A stretch of DNA of 64,000 nt from an uncultured Clostridia bacterium (GTDB taxonomy: Bacteria; Bacillota; Clostridia; Peptostreptococcales; Anaerovoracaceae): positions 1 through 64,000 of the forward strand of contig CAMYVY010000010.1 in NCBI GenBank assembly GCA_947302715.1, read 5' to 3'. Positions 38,940 to 48,700 of the stretch are shown here, piece by piece. The notes beneath the pieces are model-generated. The model worked only from the letters and a program-made list of their open reading frames with translations. It searched no databases and was not told the origin of the DNA. Both the position numbers and the translations under genes were made by a program. Numbering within the stretch: position 1 is the stretch's first letter; every line of letters begins with the position of its first letter.

Positions 38940-39938
38940 ATGGCTAAGTGTAAAAATTGTGGAGCTGAGGTTTTGGATGGCGCATTGTTCTGCACGGAAT
39001 GTGGTGAAGCGTTGGAAAACCCATTTGAGTCCGATGTAAAGCCGAGCACTAATCCTTTTGCAGAATTTGAAAATAATGTTCCTAAGCCGGAGTCCGCATC
39101 AACACTGGTGTTTGATGATCCGGACTGGAAAAAGGCGGAGAAAATCGATGCACAGGCCGAGGCAGCGCAGGCTGTTGCGGATGAAGCAGCAAAGCAGGCA
39201 AGCCAGGTAGCCGATGAGGCAGCAAAGCAGGCAAGCCAGGAAAGACCTTCTGTTGCTGAGGCTTTCGCTGCAGGTGCTGCTGGAACCGTAGGCACGGCAT
39301 CCTCAAGTACCAGCGCAAGCGCAAATGACGATACCAACTGGCATGGACAAAGCAACTATGGAAAACCGCAGTATGATCCAAATGCGCGCCCGGAACCGCA
39401 ACCCGAGCCGCAGACATATCAGGCAAGCTATGGTGGACCAACGTATACTTACGATGAACCGCAGCAAGGAGGCTGGGGTTCTTCGAGCCAGCAATCGAGC
39501 CAGCAAGCCAGCTGGAGCGCGGCAGATGAAAAGGCTCAGCAGTCAGGCTGGGGCGCAAACAGCCAACAAAATCAACAGGCTAACTGGAATCCGACGCAGC
39601 AGTCCATCTACGCAGATGATTATCAGGATATGCCGCAGGGCAGCGACAAAGCTTGGGCGATAGCATCTTATTTCTGGGTAATTCTATGGCTTTTGGCCTT
39701 CTTCCTTGGACGTAGAGATGCAAATGGTCGCAGATCGAACTTCCTTACGCATCACCTTAATCAGTCCTTTGTACTGAATGTTGCATCAATTATAGTCGGT
39801 GCAATTACAAGGATTACATCTGCAGCCGGCATTTTAAATCTCATAATCTTCGTTCTTGCAATTATGGGTATAGTTTATGCCGCAAAAGGCTCAACCAAGC
39901 CGCTTCCAATAGTCGGCGATCTGAAAGTCTTTAGATAG
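38940..39938 (+). CDS. Zinc-ribbon membrane protein with Gln/Ser-rich linker and DUF4870-like C-terminus
   Basis: CKNCGAEVLDGALFCTECGEAL; Q/S/W-rich linker; C-term TM region DKAWAIASYFWVILWLLAFF. Confidence 0.75.
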   Translation: MAKCKNCGAEVLDGALFCTECGEALENPFESDVKPSTNPFAEFENNVPKPESASTLVFDDPDWKKAEKIDAQAEAAQAVADEAAKQASQVADEAAKQASQERPSVAEAFAAGAAGTVGTASSSTSASANDDTNWHGQSNYGKPQYDPNARPEPQPEPQTYQASYGGPTYTYDEPQQGGWGSSSQQSSQQASWSAADEKAQQSGWGANSQQNQQANWNPTQQSIYADDYQDMPQGSDKAWAIASYFWVILWLLAFFLGRRDANGRRSNFLTHHLNQSFVLNVASIIVGAITRITSAAGILNLIIFVLAIMGIVYAAKGSTKPLPIVGDLKVFR

Positions 39939-40110
39939 CTGAGTAAAGAAAGCAATTGTAACACCGGGGGTGGATCCTTCGACGACAGTCGATAGGGACC
40001 CGCCCCTTTTGAGTATCAGGGCGTGACAAATTCCCCGAAAAATGCCCATAAACTACTGACAAGAGGGCTCAAAAATGATAAAATACTAGTTTGGAAGAGA
40101 GGATAATACA

Positions 40111-41175
40111 ATGTTTGATAAACTTGATTTTATAACTGATAAATATAATGAAATGGCGCTAAAGGCATCGGACCCTGCAGTAATTGCCAACCAAAAGGAA
40201 TGGCAAAAATGCGTGAAGGAAATGGGTGAAATGGAACCCATCGTCAAGAAATACGAAGAGTACAAAGCCGCCAAGCAGAGTCTGGCCGAAGCCAAGGAAA
40301 TCGTCGAAAACGAAAGCGACGAAGAACTCCGCGACCTTGCTAAGATGGAAATCTCGGAGGCCGAGGAAAGCATCGATTCACTTACCGATGAACTGAAAAT
40401 CTTGCTTCTCCCAAAAGACCCGAACGACGAGCGAAACGTAATACTTGAAGTTCGCGCAGGAACCGGCGGTGAGGAAGCTGCGCTGTTCGGTGGTGACCTC
40501 CTTAGGATGTATACCCGATACGCAGAGCGTCATCGCTGGAAAACAGAGCTCATGGATGTTAATGACACCGGAATCGGAGGCATCAAGGAAGCCACGGTCA
40601 TGATTAAGGGAAAGGGCGCATATTCCAGACTGAAATATGAAAGCGGCGTTCACCGTGTACAGCGTGTTCCGGAGACGGAATCCAGCGGAAGAATCCACAC
40701 GTCTGCGGCAACGATTGCTGTGCTTCCAGAGGTTGACGATGTTGAAGTAGACCTTGATCCCAACGACGTGAGAGTTGACGTTTACCGCGCATCCGGAAAC
40801 GGCGGACAGTGCGTAAATACAACGGATTCAGCCGTTCGTCTAACTCATGAACCGACGGGCCTCGTAGTGACCTGCCAGGACGAAAAATCTCAAATCAAAA
40901 ACAAAGAGAAGGCATTCAAGGTGCTCCGCTCCAGGCTCTATGACCTGATGCTCCAAAAACAGCAAAGCGAAATATCTGCTGAGCGTAAAAGTCAAATCGG
41001 ATCCGGCGACAGATCTGAGAGAATCAGGACATACAATTTTCCACAGGGTCGCTGCACGGATCATAGAATCGGGATGACGCTCTACAAGCTCGACTCGATT
41101 CTTGATGGAGATATAGATGAAATCATCGACGGCCTTATCACCAGCGACCAGGCGGAAAAGATGAAGGCATTTTAA
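40111..41175 (+). CDS. prfA: Peptide chain release factor 1
   Basis: [40 protein letters not shown] (GGQ), [14 protein letters not shown]. Confidence 0.96.
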   Translation: MFDKLDFITDKYNEMALKASDPAVIANQKEWQKCVKEMGEMEPIVKKYEEYKAAKQSLAEAKEIVENESDEELRDLAKMEISEAEESIDSLTDELKILLLPKDPNDERNVILEVRAGTGGEEAALFGGDLLRMYTRYAERHRWKTELMDVNDTGIGGIKEATVMIKGKGAYSRLKYESGVHRVQRVPETESSGRIHTSAATIAVLPEVDDVEVDLDPNDVRVDVYRASGNGGQCVNTTDSAVRLTHEPTGLVVTCQDEKSQIKNKEKAFKVLRSRLYDLMLQKQQSEISAERKSQIGSGDRSERIRTYNFPQGRCTDHRIGMTLYKLDSILDGDIDEIIDGLITSDQAEKMKAF

Positions 41176-41207
41176 GAAGGCGTTTTAGTAAATTAGGAAA
41201 TATAAAG

Positions 41208-42251
41208 TTGCGTGATAGAGAACATGTAATTAGAAATAACAATGCTTTCGGCATCCAGGAAGAAATAGCAACAAAGGTTTTGACGGACGGACCGGAGGAT
41301 ATAGAAAAGGCCGCGGAGATTATTCGCGGAGGAGGGCTTGTGGCATTTCCGACGGAGACGGTGTACGGCCTTGGTGCTGACGCACTGGATGTGCTTGCTG
41401 TATCCAAAATATACAGGGCAAAGGGAAGGCCGTCGGACAATCCAATGATAGTTCATATCGCTGATAGGGGCATGCTTTCTGAACTTGCTGCTGAAGTGAC
41501 GCCCGATATGGAAAAGCTTATGGACGCATTCTGGCCAGGCCCCATGACCATGATAGTAAAGAGACTACCGGTAGTTCCGGATGTGACGACGGGAGGTCTT
41601 GATACTGTTGGTGTGAGGTTCCCATCGAACCCGGTAGCTCAGGCCTTGATCAAAGCCGCCGGCTGCCCGATTGCTGCACCGAGCGCGAATCTTTCGGGTA
41701 AGCCAAGTCCGACGACGTCAGCGCACGTGATTAATGACATGATGGGAAGAGTCGATGCGATAATCGAAAGCAGCGACTGCGAGCACGGAATCGAATCAAC
41801 TGTAATCGACATGACCGGGGTAATCCCGATTGTCCTGCGCCCGGGCGTAATCACAAGAACGATGATGAGCGAGGTCCTCGGGAAAAAAGTGAAACTCGAT
41901 CCTGCGCTTAATGCGCGTGTGGGAGAAAACTTTCAACCAAGATCACCGGGGATGAAGTACAAGCATTACGCACCGCAGGCGGAGATGCGAATCTATGCAG
42001 GAGAAGAAGCAAAGGTTCGCGAGACCATAGAGTCCGAAGCATCAAAGCTCCGGGCCGCCGGCCAGACAGTGAAGGTGATTGCCTTCGATGATGAGGTTAG
42101 TGCAGCGCACGACCTGTTCGCACTTCTGAGAGCGGCCGACAAAGAAAATGTCGATGTGATTTTGGCGGCGGCCCTGCCTGAAGAAGGGCTGGGATTTTCG
42201 GTTATGAACCGCATGCTTAAATCCGCCGGATATAACATAATAAATGTATAA
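41208..42251 (+). CDS. L-threonylcarbamoyladenylate synthase (Sua5/YrdC/YwlC)
   Basis: AAEIIRGGGLVAFPTETVYGLGADA, KIYRAKGRPSDNPMIVHI, RPGVITRTMM; C-terminal Sua5 domain. Confidence 0.94.
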   Translation: MRDREHVIRNNNAFGIQEEIATKVLTDGPEDIEKAAEIIRGGGLVAFPTETVYGLGADALDVLAVSKIYRAKGRPSDNPMIVHIADRGMLSELAAEVTPDMEKLMDAFWPGPMTMIVKRLPVVPDVTTGGLDTVGVRFPSNPVAQALIKAAGCPIAAPSANLSGKPSPTTSAHVINDMMGRVDAIIESSDCEHGIESTVIDMTGVIPIVLRPGVITRTMMSEVLGKKVKLDPALNARVGENFQPRSPGMKYKHYAPQAEMRIYAGEEAKVRETIESEASKLRAAGQTVKVIAFDDEVSAAHDLFALLRAADKENVDVILAAALPEEGLGFSVMNRMLKSAGYNIINV

Positions 42252-42306
42252 AATAAAAACCGCTGGACGCGACATAAGTAAAAATATATAACGAAGTGAG
42301 GAACAT

Positions 42307-42738
42307 ATGATAATTGCACTTGCCGCCGACCACGGCGGATACGAACTAAAAAACGCAGTCAAGGAACATCTGAAAGAAAGAAAAATTAAAGTTGTCGACC
42401 TTGGAACCAATTCCGCTGATTCCGTGGACTATCCGGAATACGGAAAAGCATGTGCGGAAGCGGTTGCATCCGGAAAAGCTGACCTTGGTATCGTCTGCTG
42501 TGGAACCGGAATTGGAATATCCATAGCTGCCAACAAGGTGAAGGGAGTCCGCTGTGGACTTTGCACGTCGGTGGAAATGGCGACCTTGACAAAGCAGCAC
42601 AACAACGCAAATATGATTGCACTCGGTGGAAGAACGACAACGCCGGAGCTTGCAATGGAAATAGTCGACGCCTGGCTCGACACCGAGTTTGAGGGCGGGC
42701 GCCACCAAAGGCGTGTAGACATGCTGGACGCAATGTAG
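42307..42738 (+). CDS. rpiB: Ribose-5-phosphate isomerase B
   Basis: IALAADHGGYELKNAVKEHL, DYPEYGKACAEAV, GIVCCGTGIGISIAANKVKGVRCGLC. Confidence 0.96.
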   Translation: MIIALAADHGGYELKNAVKEHLKERKIKVVDLGTNSADSVDYPEYGKACAEAVASGKADLGIVCCGTGIGISIAANKVKGVRCGLCTSVEMATLTKQHNNANMIALGGRTTTPELAMEIVDAWLDTEFEGGRHQRRVDMLDAM

Positions 42739-42847
42739 TTACACGCATCAAAGCTGACGATGTGAATAAAACGCTGTTAAAACGATACAAAGATGATTGA
42801 TACGAGAATGACACGAGCAGAAGCTTGTTAATGGAGAGGAGAGTAGA

Positions 42848-43477
42848 ATGGGAAAAGTATATGTATTTGACCATCCGCTGATTCAGCACAAGGTCACCAA
42901 GATGCGCAAAGCAACAACTCCGGTGAAGGAATTCCGCGATCTTGCAAAAGAGGTGTCCTTGCTGATGGGATTTGAGGCAACTCGCGACCTCCCACTAAAG
43001 GAAATCGAAATAGAGACGCCGATTTGTAAAACCAAGGCAAACGTTCTTGATGGAGAGGATATCGCGATAATACCGATTCTGAGAGCAGGCCTCGGATTTG
43101 TCGACGGCATGCTGGAACTCGTTCCAACAGCGAAGGTTGGGCATATTGGCTTATACCGTGACCCTGAATCACATGTACCGGTGGAATACTATTGCAAGCT
43201 TCCCTCCGATCTTGATAAGAGAGTTGTCTTTATTCTCGACCCGATGCTCGCAACCGGAGGAAGTGCAGTTGCTGCTGTTGACTTCATCAAGCAGCGCGGC
43301 GCCAAGGATATTCGATTCCTTTGCCTGATAGCCGCACCGGAGGGCATCAAGGCGCTTTCCGAGGCACATCCGGATATCGACATTTACATCGCGGCAAAGG
43401 ACGATAGTCTTAATGAGAAAGCGTACATAGTTCCGGGCTTGGGTGATGCCGGAGACCGTTTGTTTGGAACCAAGTAA
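42848..43477 (+). CDS. upp: Uracil phosphoribosyltransferase
   Basis: [64 protein letters not shown]. Confidence 0.97.
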   Translation: MGKVYVFDHPLIQHKVTKMRKATTPVKEFRDLAKEVSLLMGFEATRDLPLKEIEIETPICKTKANVLDGEDIAIIPILRAGLGFVDGMLELVPTAKVGHIGLYRDPESHVPVEYYCKLPSDLDKRVVFILDPMLATGGSAVAAVDFIKQRGAKDIRFLCLIAAPEGIKALSEAHPDIDIYIAAKDDSLNEKAYIVPGLGDAGDRLFGTK

Positions 43478-43493
43478 GTTGATACAGTGCAGG

Positions 43494-43590
43494 CAGATAA
43501 CCAACGGCAGATAACCAACGATAGCAAAACCAACGGTATAAAACTAACGGGAGTAATGCCAACGGCAGCAAAACCAACGGCAGCATGACT
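43494..43590. repeat. Degenerate ~15-bp repeats (CCAACGGCAGCAAAA-like) between upp and tyrS
   Basis: ccaacggcagataa/ccaacgatagcaaaa/ccaacggtataaaa/ctaacgggagtaatg/ccaacggcagcaaaa/ccaacggcagc. Confidence 0.8.
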
Positions 43591-43678
43591 GCTGTTAAAA
43601 TAGTTAAGTAAACGCTGGGCGCCAGCGAGTTTGAAATAGCGAATTGCGGGCACCGCATTCGAAGAGGAGTAATAGAAA

Positions 43679-45022
43679 GTGAAGAACCTAATACCTGACA
43701 GTGTGAGTAAGCACGACAATGTGTATGACGTGCTGAAGGAACGTGGCTTTATTGAACAATCTACAAACGAAGAAGAAGTTCGCAAACTTCTACAGAACGA
43801 GAAAGTTAAATTCTACATCGGATTCGATCCGACCGCTGATTGCCTCCACGTAGGGCATTTCATGCAAGTCATCATCATGATGTATATGCAGAAATTTGGT
43901 CATACCCCGGTGGTGCTACTGGGCGGCGGAACCGGAATGGTCGGCGACCCATCCGGGAGAACCGACATGCGTCAGTTGATGGATGTTGAAACCATCGACT
44001 ACAACTGTGCGCAGTTTAAAAAGCTCTTTGAGCGATTTATCGAATTCGATGACGATTGGAAATACGAAGGCAACGGCGGTGTCTACGAACCGGGTCACCA
44101 AAACAAGGAACCGGAACCCGGAAAGGCAGTCTCCGTAAACAATGGCGAATGGATTCGTCCGCTCAAATGGATTGAATTCGTAAGAGAAATCGGATCACAA
44201 TTTAATGTAAACACCATGCTTCGCTCAGAAGCATTCAAGCAGAGAATGGCGAGAGAAACCGGACTCACATTCTTTGAATTCAGCTACATGCTTATGCAGA
44301 GCTACGACTTCATGGTAATGGCTCGTGACTTTGATGTAAAAATTCAATTTGGCGGAGACGACCAGTGGTCCAACATCATCGGTGGAGTCGACCTAACCAG
44401 AAAGCTTCTGAAGAAAGAAGTTTACGGCATGACCTTCTCACTCCTCACGACGAGTGAAGGAAAGAAGATGGGTAAAACTCAGAAGGGCGCACTCTGGCTC
44501 GATGCTGATCGCGTAAGCCCATACGAGTTCTTCCAGTACTGGAGAAACGTTGGCGATGCTGATGTGAACAAATGCCTCCGCATGCTGACTTTCCTCCCGA
44601 TGGAAGAGGTTGAAAGACTTTCTGCACTTGAAGGAGCGGAGATAAACCAGGCGAAGGAAATCCTTGCTTTCGAAATCACCAAGCTCGTTCACGGTGAAGA
44701 AGAAGCGACGAAGGCTCTCGAAGCATCAAGGTCTGCATTCGGTGGCGGTGCAGCAGGAGCAGCATCCGCTGATATTCCGACGACAGAGATGGCCGCTGCT
44801 GATTTTGATGGAGAAGGAAAGGGCTTGATAAGCTTGCTCGCCGAGCTTAAACTCGCGGAATCCAACGGCGATGCTCGTCGCACAATTGAGCAGGGCGGAG
44901 TGTCCTTAAACGGAGAAAAGGTAACCGACTCGAAGAAATTCATAACAGATGCTGACTTTAAGGACGGTACGCTCCTCCTCCAGAAGGGAAAGAAGAAATT
45001 CCATAAGATTGTGATTAAGTAA
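43679..45022 (+). CDS. tyrS: Tyrosyl-tRNA synthetase
   Basis: YIGFDPTADCLHVGHFMQ, QFGGDDQWSNIIGG, KMGKTQKGALWLD, C-terminal S4-like domain; GTG start. Confidence 0.95.
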   Translation: MKNLIPDSVSKHDNVYDVLKERGFIEQSTNEEEVRKLLQNEKVKFYIGFDPTADCLHVGHFMQVIIMMYMQKFGHTPVVLLGGGTGMVGDPSGRTDMRQLMDVETIDYNCAQFKKLFERFIEFDDDWKYEGNGGVYEPGHQNKEPEPGKAVSVNNGEWIRPLKWIEFVREIGSQFNVNTMLRSEAFKQRMARETGLTFFEFSYMLMQSYDFMVMARDFDVKIQFGGDDQWSNIIGGVDLTRKLLKKEVYGMTFSLLTTSEGKKMGKTQKGALWLDADRVSPYEFFQYWRNVGDADVNKCLRMLTFLPMEEVERLSALEGAEINQAKEILAFEITKLVHGEEEATKALEASRSAFGGGAAGAASADIPTTEMAAADFDGEGKGLISLLAELKLAESNGDARRTIEQGGVSLNGEKVTDSKKFITDADFKDGTLLLQKGKKKFHKIVIK

Positions 45023-45027
45023 ATGCT

Positions 45028-45112
45028 GAAACCGGCGACACTGTTTGAAATGAACGGTGACGAAACCGGCGACACTGTTGAATTCAGACAGTACTGAAAC
45101 CGGCGACACAAA
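45028..45112. repeat. Three interspersed GAAACCGGCGACAC repeats between tyrS and acyl-CoA synthetase
   Basis: Exact 14-mer occurs three times, about 35 bp apart. Confidence 0.8.
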
Positions 45113-45142
45113 TAAAAAGATAAGTAGTGTGATATATAATAA

Positions 45143-48100
45143 ATGAACAGTAAGCGTTTTGATGGCATAGACCATCCAGTACGAGAGGTTAGGGATTTAA
45201 GGGATCTCATTAACTCAAGCTGTGCGATGTTCCCGGACGTGGACGCCTACCTATATAAGGACAAGGCTGCGGGCGAGTTCAAGGGCGTCAAGTACAGCCA
45301 AGTGAAGGCAGACATGGATGCCCTGGGAACAAGGTTCCTGGATATGGGGCTAAAAGACAAGAAAATAGCAGTTATAGGTGAGACCAGTTACTACTGGTTT
45401 CTCACTTATTATGCTACCGTTTGCGGAACCGGAGTAATCGTTCCGCTTGATAAAAATCTTCCACCGGAGGAAGTTAAGACCTTGGTGCATCGCTCCAAGG
45501 CAAACGCCATCGTTTATTCAAAGAAGATGGAAAAGTCGGTAAAGCCGCTCTTTGATGATCCTTGCGAACTCGATTATTTCATCTCGATGGATGAACCGAG
45601 GCACCGCGGTCTTGCTGCTGACAGCGATCCCGCGAACGACCAGGGAGCGAGCGGAGCGGCGGCCAACAGAATACTGAGCCTCCGTGAACTTATCGCAGAA
45701 GGTGCGGACCTTGTACATCAAGGCGAACGCGGATTCATTGACGCGGAAATCGATCCAAATCAAATGGCGACCTTGATCTTCACGTCCGGAACAACCGGAA
45801 AGGCCAAGGGAGTCATGCTTTCCCACAAAAATATTGCAAGCAATGTGGTGAACATGAGCCGCCGGGAAAAGCTCGGCGACAATTTTGTTGTACTCTCGAT
45901 ACTGCCGACGCATCACACCTTTGAAAACACTTGTGTTGACTGGACGACATTCTATCAAGGGAAAACCCTTGCAATCTGCGAGGGCATCAAATATATCTCG
46001 AAGAACATGAACGAAGTGCATGCCAACTGCATGGTTGGGGTGCCACTGGTTTTCGAGAAAATCTATAAAGGCATGATGAAACAAGCGGACTCGACCGGGC
46101 AAGGCGAGAAGCTTAGAAATGCGATTCGACTTTCGCGAAGGCTCAAACTATATAATAATCCGCCAATCGTGAAGCGCATGTTCAAAGCGATACACGAAGC
46201 ACTCGGCGGAGAAATGCAGCAATTCATAGCAGGTGGCGCAGCGATCGACCCGCAGGTAATTCTTGATTTTGAAGCGATGGGAATACCGATGATGCAAGGC
46301 TACGGCATGACCGAGTGTTCGCCGATTATCGCTGTTAATCAAAACAACTACAGCATTGCGGAGTCCGTCGGCCGTCCGATGCATGGAACCACGGTAAGAA
46401 TTGATAACCCCGATTCCGAGGGGGTCGGCGAAATCGTGTGCAAGGGTCCGTCCGTGATGCTTGGATACTACGAGGACCCCGAGGCCACCGAGGAGGTTCT
46501 TCGGGACGGCTGGCTCTACACCGGTGACCTTGGTTACATGGACGAGAACGGTTTTCTCTATGTGACCGGCCGTAAGAAAACGGTCATCGTAACCAAGGGC
46601 GGCAAGAATATCTTCCCGGAGGAAATCGAGGAAGTCTTAAAACAAAACGACCTCGTCAAAGAGGTTTTGGTCCACGGCGTAACCGACAAACGAATCGGAA
46701 ACGTTGCCGTGACCGCTGACATCCAGCCCAACTTCGCGCTTCTAAAGGAACGCTATGGGGAAATGGATCAAAGTGAAATCTATCATTTTTATAAGGAACT
46801 GGTGGATAAGGTCAACGACACAATGCCTGCCTATAAGGCAATCAAGCGTGTGAACATCCGCGAAAAGGATTTTGAAATGACCACCACCGGAAAACTCAAG
46901 CGTTATGGGAACTTCGTTGAGGGTGAGGAGTCCACTGGCAGCCTGAGCTACAAGGAAATCAAAGATGAAGAGCAAAAGCGCGCCCAGGAGTTTGCGAAAG
47001 AAATCGCTGACAACTTTGATTTTGACGTGCATCCGATTACCGACATTCGCGACATTCTGCGCATGGCGAGCGAAGCATTCCCGGACGACATCGTCTTTGA
47101 TGAACTTACATATAATAACTTGCTCACTGAGGGTAATGGCACAGACGCAGGGGTGAAGGGGACCACAGATAGAAAACACCCTGGCGATGTTAATGGCACA
47201 GACGCAACGCTGAAGGAAACCACGTATAAGAATCTATTCGCGGACGTCAATGGTCTGGGAACAGCACTGATTAATCGCGGATTCCGCGGGAAGAAGATAA
47301 AGATAAAATGCGGCTCTGGCACGAGCGCGATGCCGAGCGATTACAACTCGCTGGTACTAATGCTTGCAGTTGCGTGCGGTGTAGGAACCGCAGTACTGAC
47401 CGACGAAAAGCCCGAAGCATCGATTGAAGAATTGGTTGCTGAAGGAAAAACCCAGATGGCCCAAGGCGACAGACAGTATATCGATTCAGAAATTGCAGGC
47501 ACCGACGTCGCTCTTGAAGTTGGCGGCATCCCATTCACGCACTCGAACATAGCCGAAGCACTCATGGCGATGGCACCGCTCCTCTCGGAAGTATCCGATG
47601 TCGCCCTCGACATCCGCGGCGCCGGCGCACCAAACACGAGAACCGCTGCCGGCGCATCAAACACGACAACCGACACTGCTGCTGTCACACCAAACACGAC
47701 AACCGACACTGCTGCTGCCGTCACATCAAAAACGACAACCGCCGCCGGCGCACCAAATTCGACAACCGACACTGCAACAATATCTACCGCTGCCTGCGCA
47801 CCAAATTCGACAACCTCCGCCGCCGCACCAAACACGACAAACAATACTAAGGTGACAATGGCTGAGTTCCTGATAAAGCGCCTACTTCCTTTATATTTAG
47901 GAAAGACAATAACCGTAAGAACCGAACCTTCAAATGATTCGTCATCACATTCCGCAACAGCACAGCCCGCAACGGAGAAACGAACCACAGCGAAAGAAAA
48001 GATTATCGTATACATAGTTCCCGAGTGCGCATCGCCTGTTGCACTAACTCGCGTCCCGAACTCCGGAATACGACTCGAAACCGTCACATCGCTCTTCTCG

Positions 48101-48457
48101 AAAAACGCGCGCAAACAAAAACGCGCAATAGCAGAAGGCGCGGTGGGAAACGTGGTCCCGGGTTTAGGCATACGCTTTGTTGATGTGGACCTAAGCGGAA
48201 ACGGCGAAATTTACCTCGCCGGAGGAGTCCTCTCCGAAAGCGACGCAAACGCAGCTCCTACTACGATAACAGCCAGCGACGCAAACACTGCTCCTTCCAC
48301 GACAACAGTTAGCGACGCAAACACTGCTCCTTCCACGACCAAATGGAAGGACGGTTGGTTCCACACTGGAGACCTTGGGCACTTAGACGAGGACGGCTAC
48401 CTCTACATCACCGGTAAAGTCTCCGATCGCTTTGTCGGCGATAAGCGCAGCAAGTAA
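45143..48457 (+). CDS. Long-chain acyl-CoA synthetase (AMP-binding) with second, degenerate AMP-binding-like C-terminal module
   Basis: LIFTSGTTGKAKGVMLSHKNI, MMQGYGMTECSPII, GWLYTGDLGYMDENGFLYVTGRKKTVIV; C-terminal echo KWKDGWFHTGDLGHLDEDGYLYITGKVSDRFVG. Confidence 0.88.
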   Translation: MNSKRFDGIDHPVREVRDLRDLINSSCAMFPDVDAYLYKDKAAGEFKGVKYSQVKADMDALGTRFLDMGLKDKKIAVIGETSYYWFLTYYATVCGTGVIVPLDKNLPPEEVKTLVHRSKANAIVYSKKMEKSVKPLFDDPCELDYFISMDEPRHRGLAADSDPANDQGASGAAANRILSLRELIAEGADLVHQGERGFIDAEIDPNQMATLIFTSGTTGKAKGVMLSHKNIASNVVNMSRREKLGDNFVVLSILPTHHTFENTCVDWTTFYQGKTLAICEGIKYISKNMNEVHANCMVGVPLVFEKIYKGMMKQADSTGQGEKLRNAIRLSRRLKLYNNPPIVKRMFKAIHEALGGEMQQFIAGGAAIDPQVILDFEAMGIPMMQGYGMTECSPIIAVNQNNYSIAESVGRPMHGTTVRIDNPDSEGVGEIVCKGPSVMLGYYEDPEATEEVLRDGWLYTGDLGYMDENGFLYVTGRKKTVIVTKGGKNIFPEEIEEVLKQNDLVKEVLVHGVTDKRIGNVAVTADIQPNFALLKERYGEMDQSEIYHFYKELVDKVNDTMPAYKAIKRVNIREKDFEMTTTGKLKRYGNFVEGEESTGSLSYKEIKDEEQKRAQEFAKEIADNFDFDVHPITDIRDILRMASEAFPDDIVFDELTYNNLLTEGNGTDAGVKGTTDRKHPGDVNGTDATLKETTYKNLFADVNGLGTALINRGFRGKKIKIKCGSGTSAMPSDYNSLVLMLAVACGVGTAVLTDEKPEASIEELVAEGKTQMAQGDRQYIDSEIAGTDVALEVGGIPFTHSNIAEALMAMAPLLSEVSDVALDIRGAGAPNTRTAAGASNTTTDTAAVTPNTTTDTAAAVTSKTTTAAGAPNSTTDTATISTAACAPNSTTSAAAPNTTNNTKVTMAEFLIKRLLPLYLGKTITVRTEPSNDSSSHSATAQPATEKRTTAKEKIIVYIVPECASPVALTRVPNSGIRLETVTSLFSKNARKQKRAIAEGAVGNVVPGLGIRFVDVDLSGNGEIYLAGGVLSESDANAAPTTITASDANTAPSTTTVSDANTAPSTTKWKDGWFHTGDLGHLDEDGYLYITGKVSDRFVGDKRSK

Positions 48458-48493
48458 ATCGCAGTCAGCAAACCGACAACTAACAAAAATATA

Positions 48494-48672
48494 CAGCAAT
48501 TGTGTGTAAAACCGTTACTATCCAAAAATGTGCACGCAAAAAACATGATTTTTGTTGAAATGTGCACAGAAAAACAACTATACAAGCAGCAATTGTGTGC
48601 AAAACCGTTACTATGCAAAAATGTGCACGCAAATAACAAGATTTTTGTTGAAATGTGCACAGAGAACAAACC
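48494..48672. repeat. Two tandem copies of ~93-bp repeat containing TGTGCAC..GTGCACA inverted repeats
   Basis: CAGCAATTGTGTG[TC]AAAACCGTTACTAT[CG]CAAAAATGTGCACGCAAA.. at 48494 and 48587. Confidence 0.92.
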
Positions 48673-48700
48673 AATTAATCAGCAAATATACTCGCAAACA

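Noticed and set aside
47341-48171. 276-aa antisense ORF
   Set aside because: Antisense of the repetitive synthetase C-terminus; low-complexity Val/Ala/Ser output.
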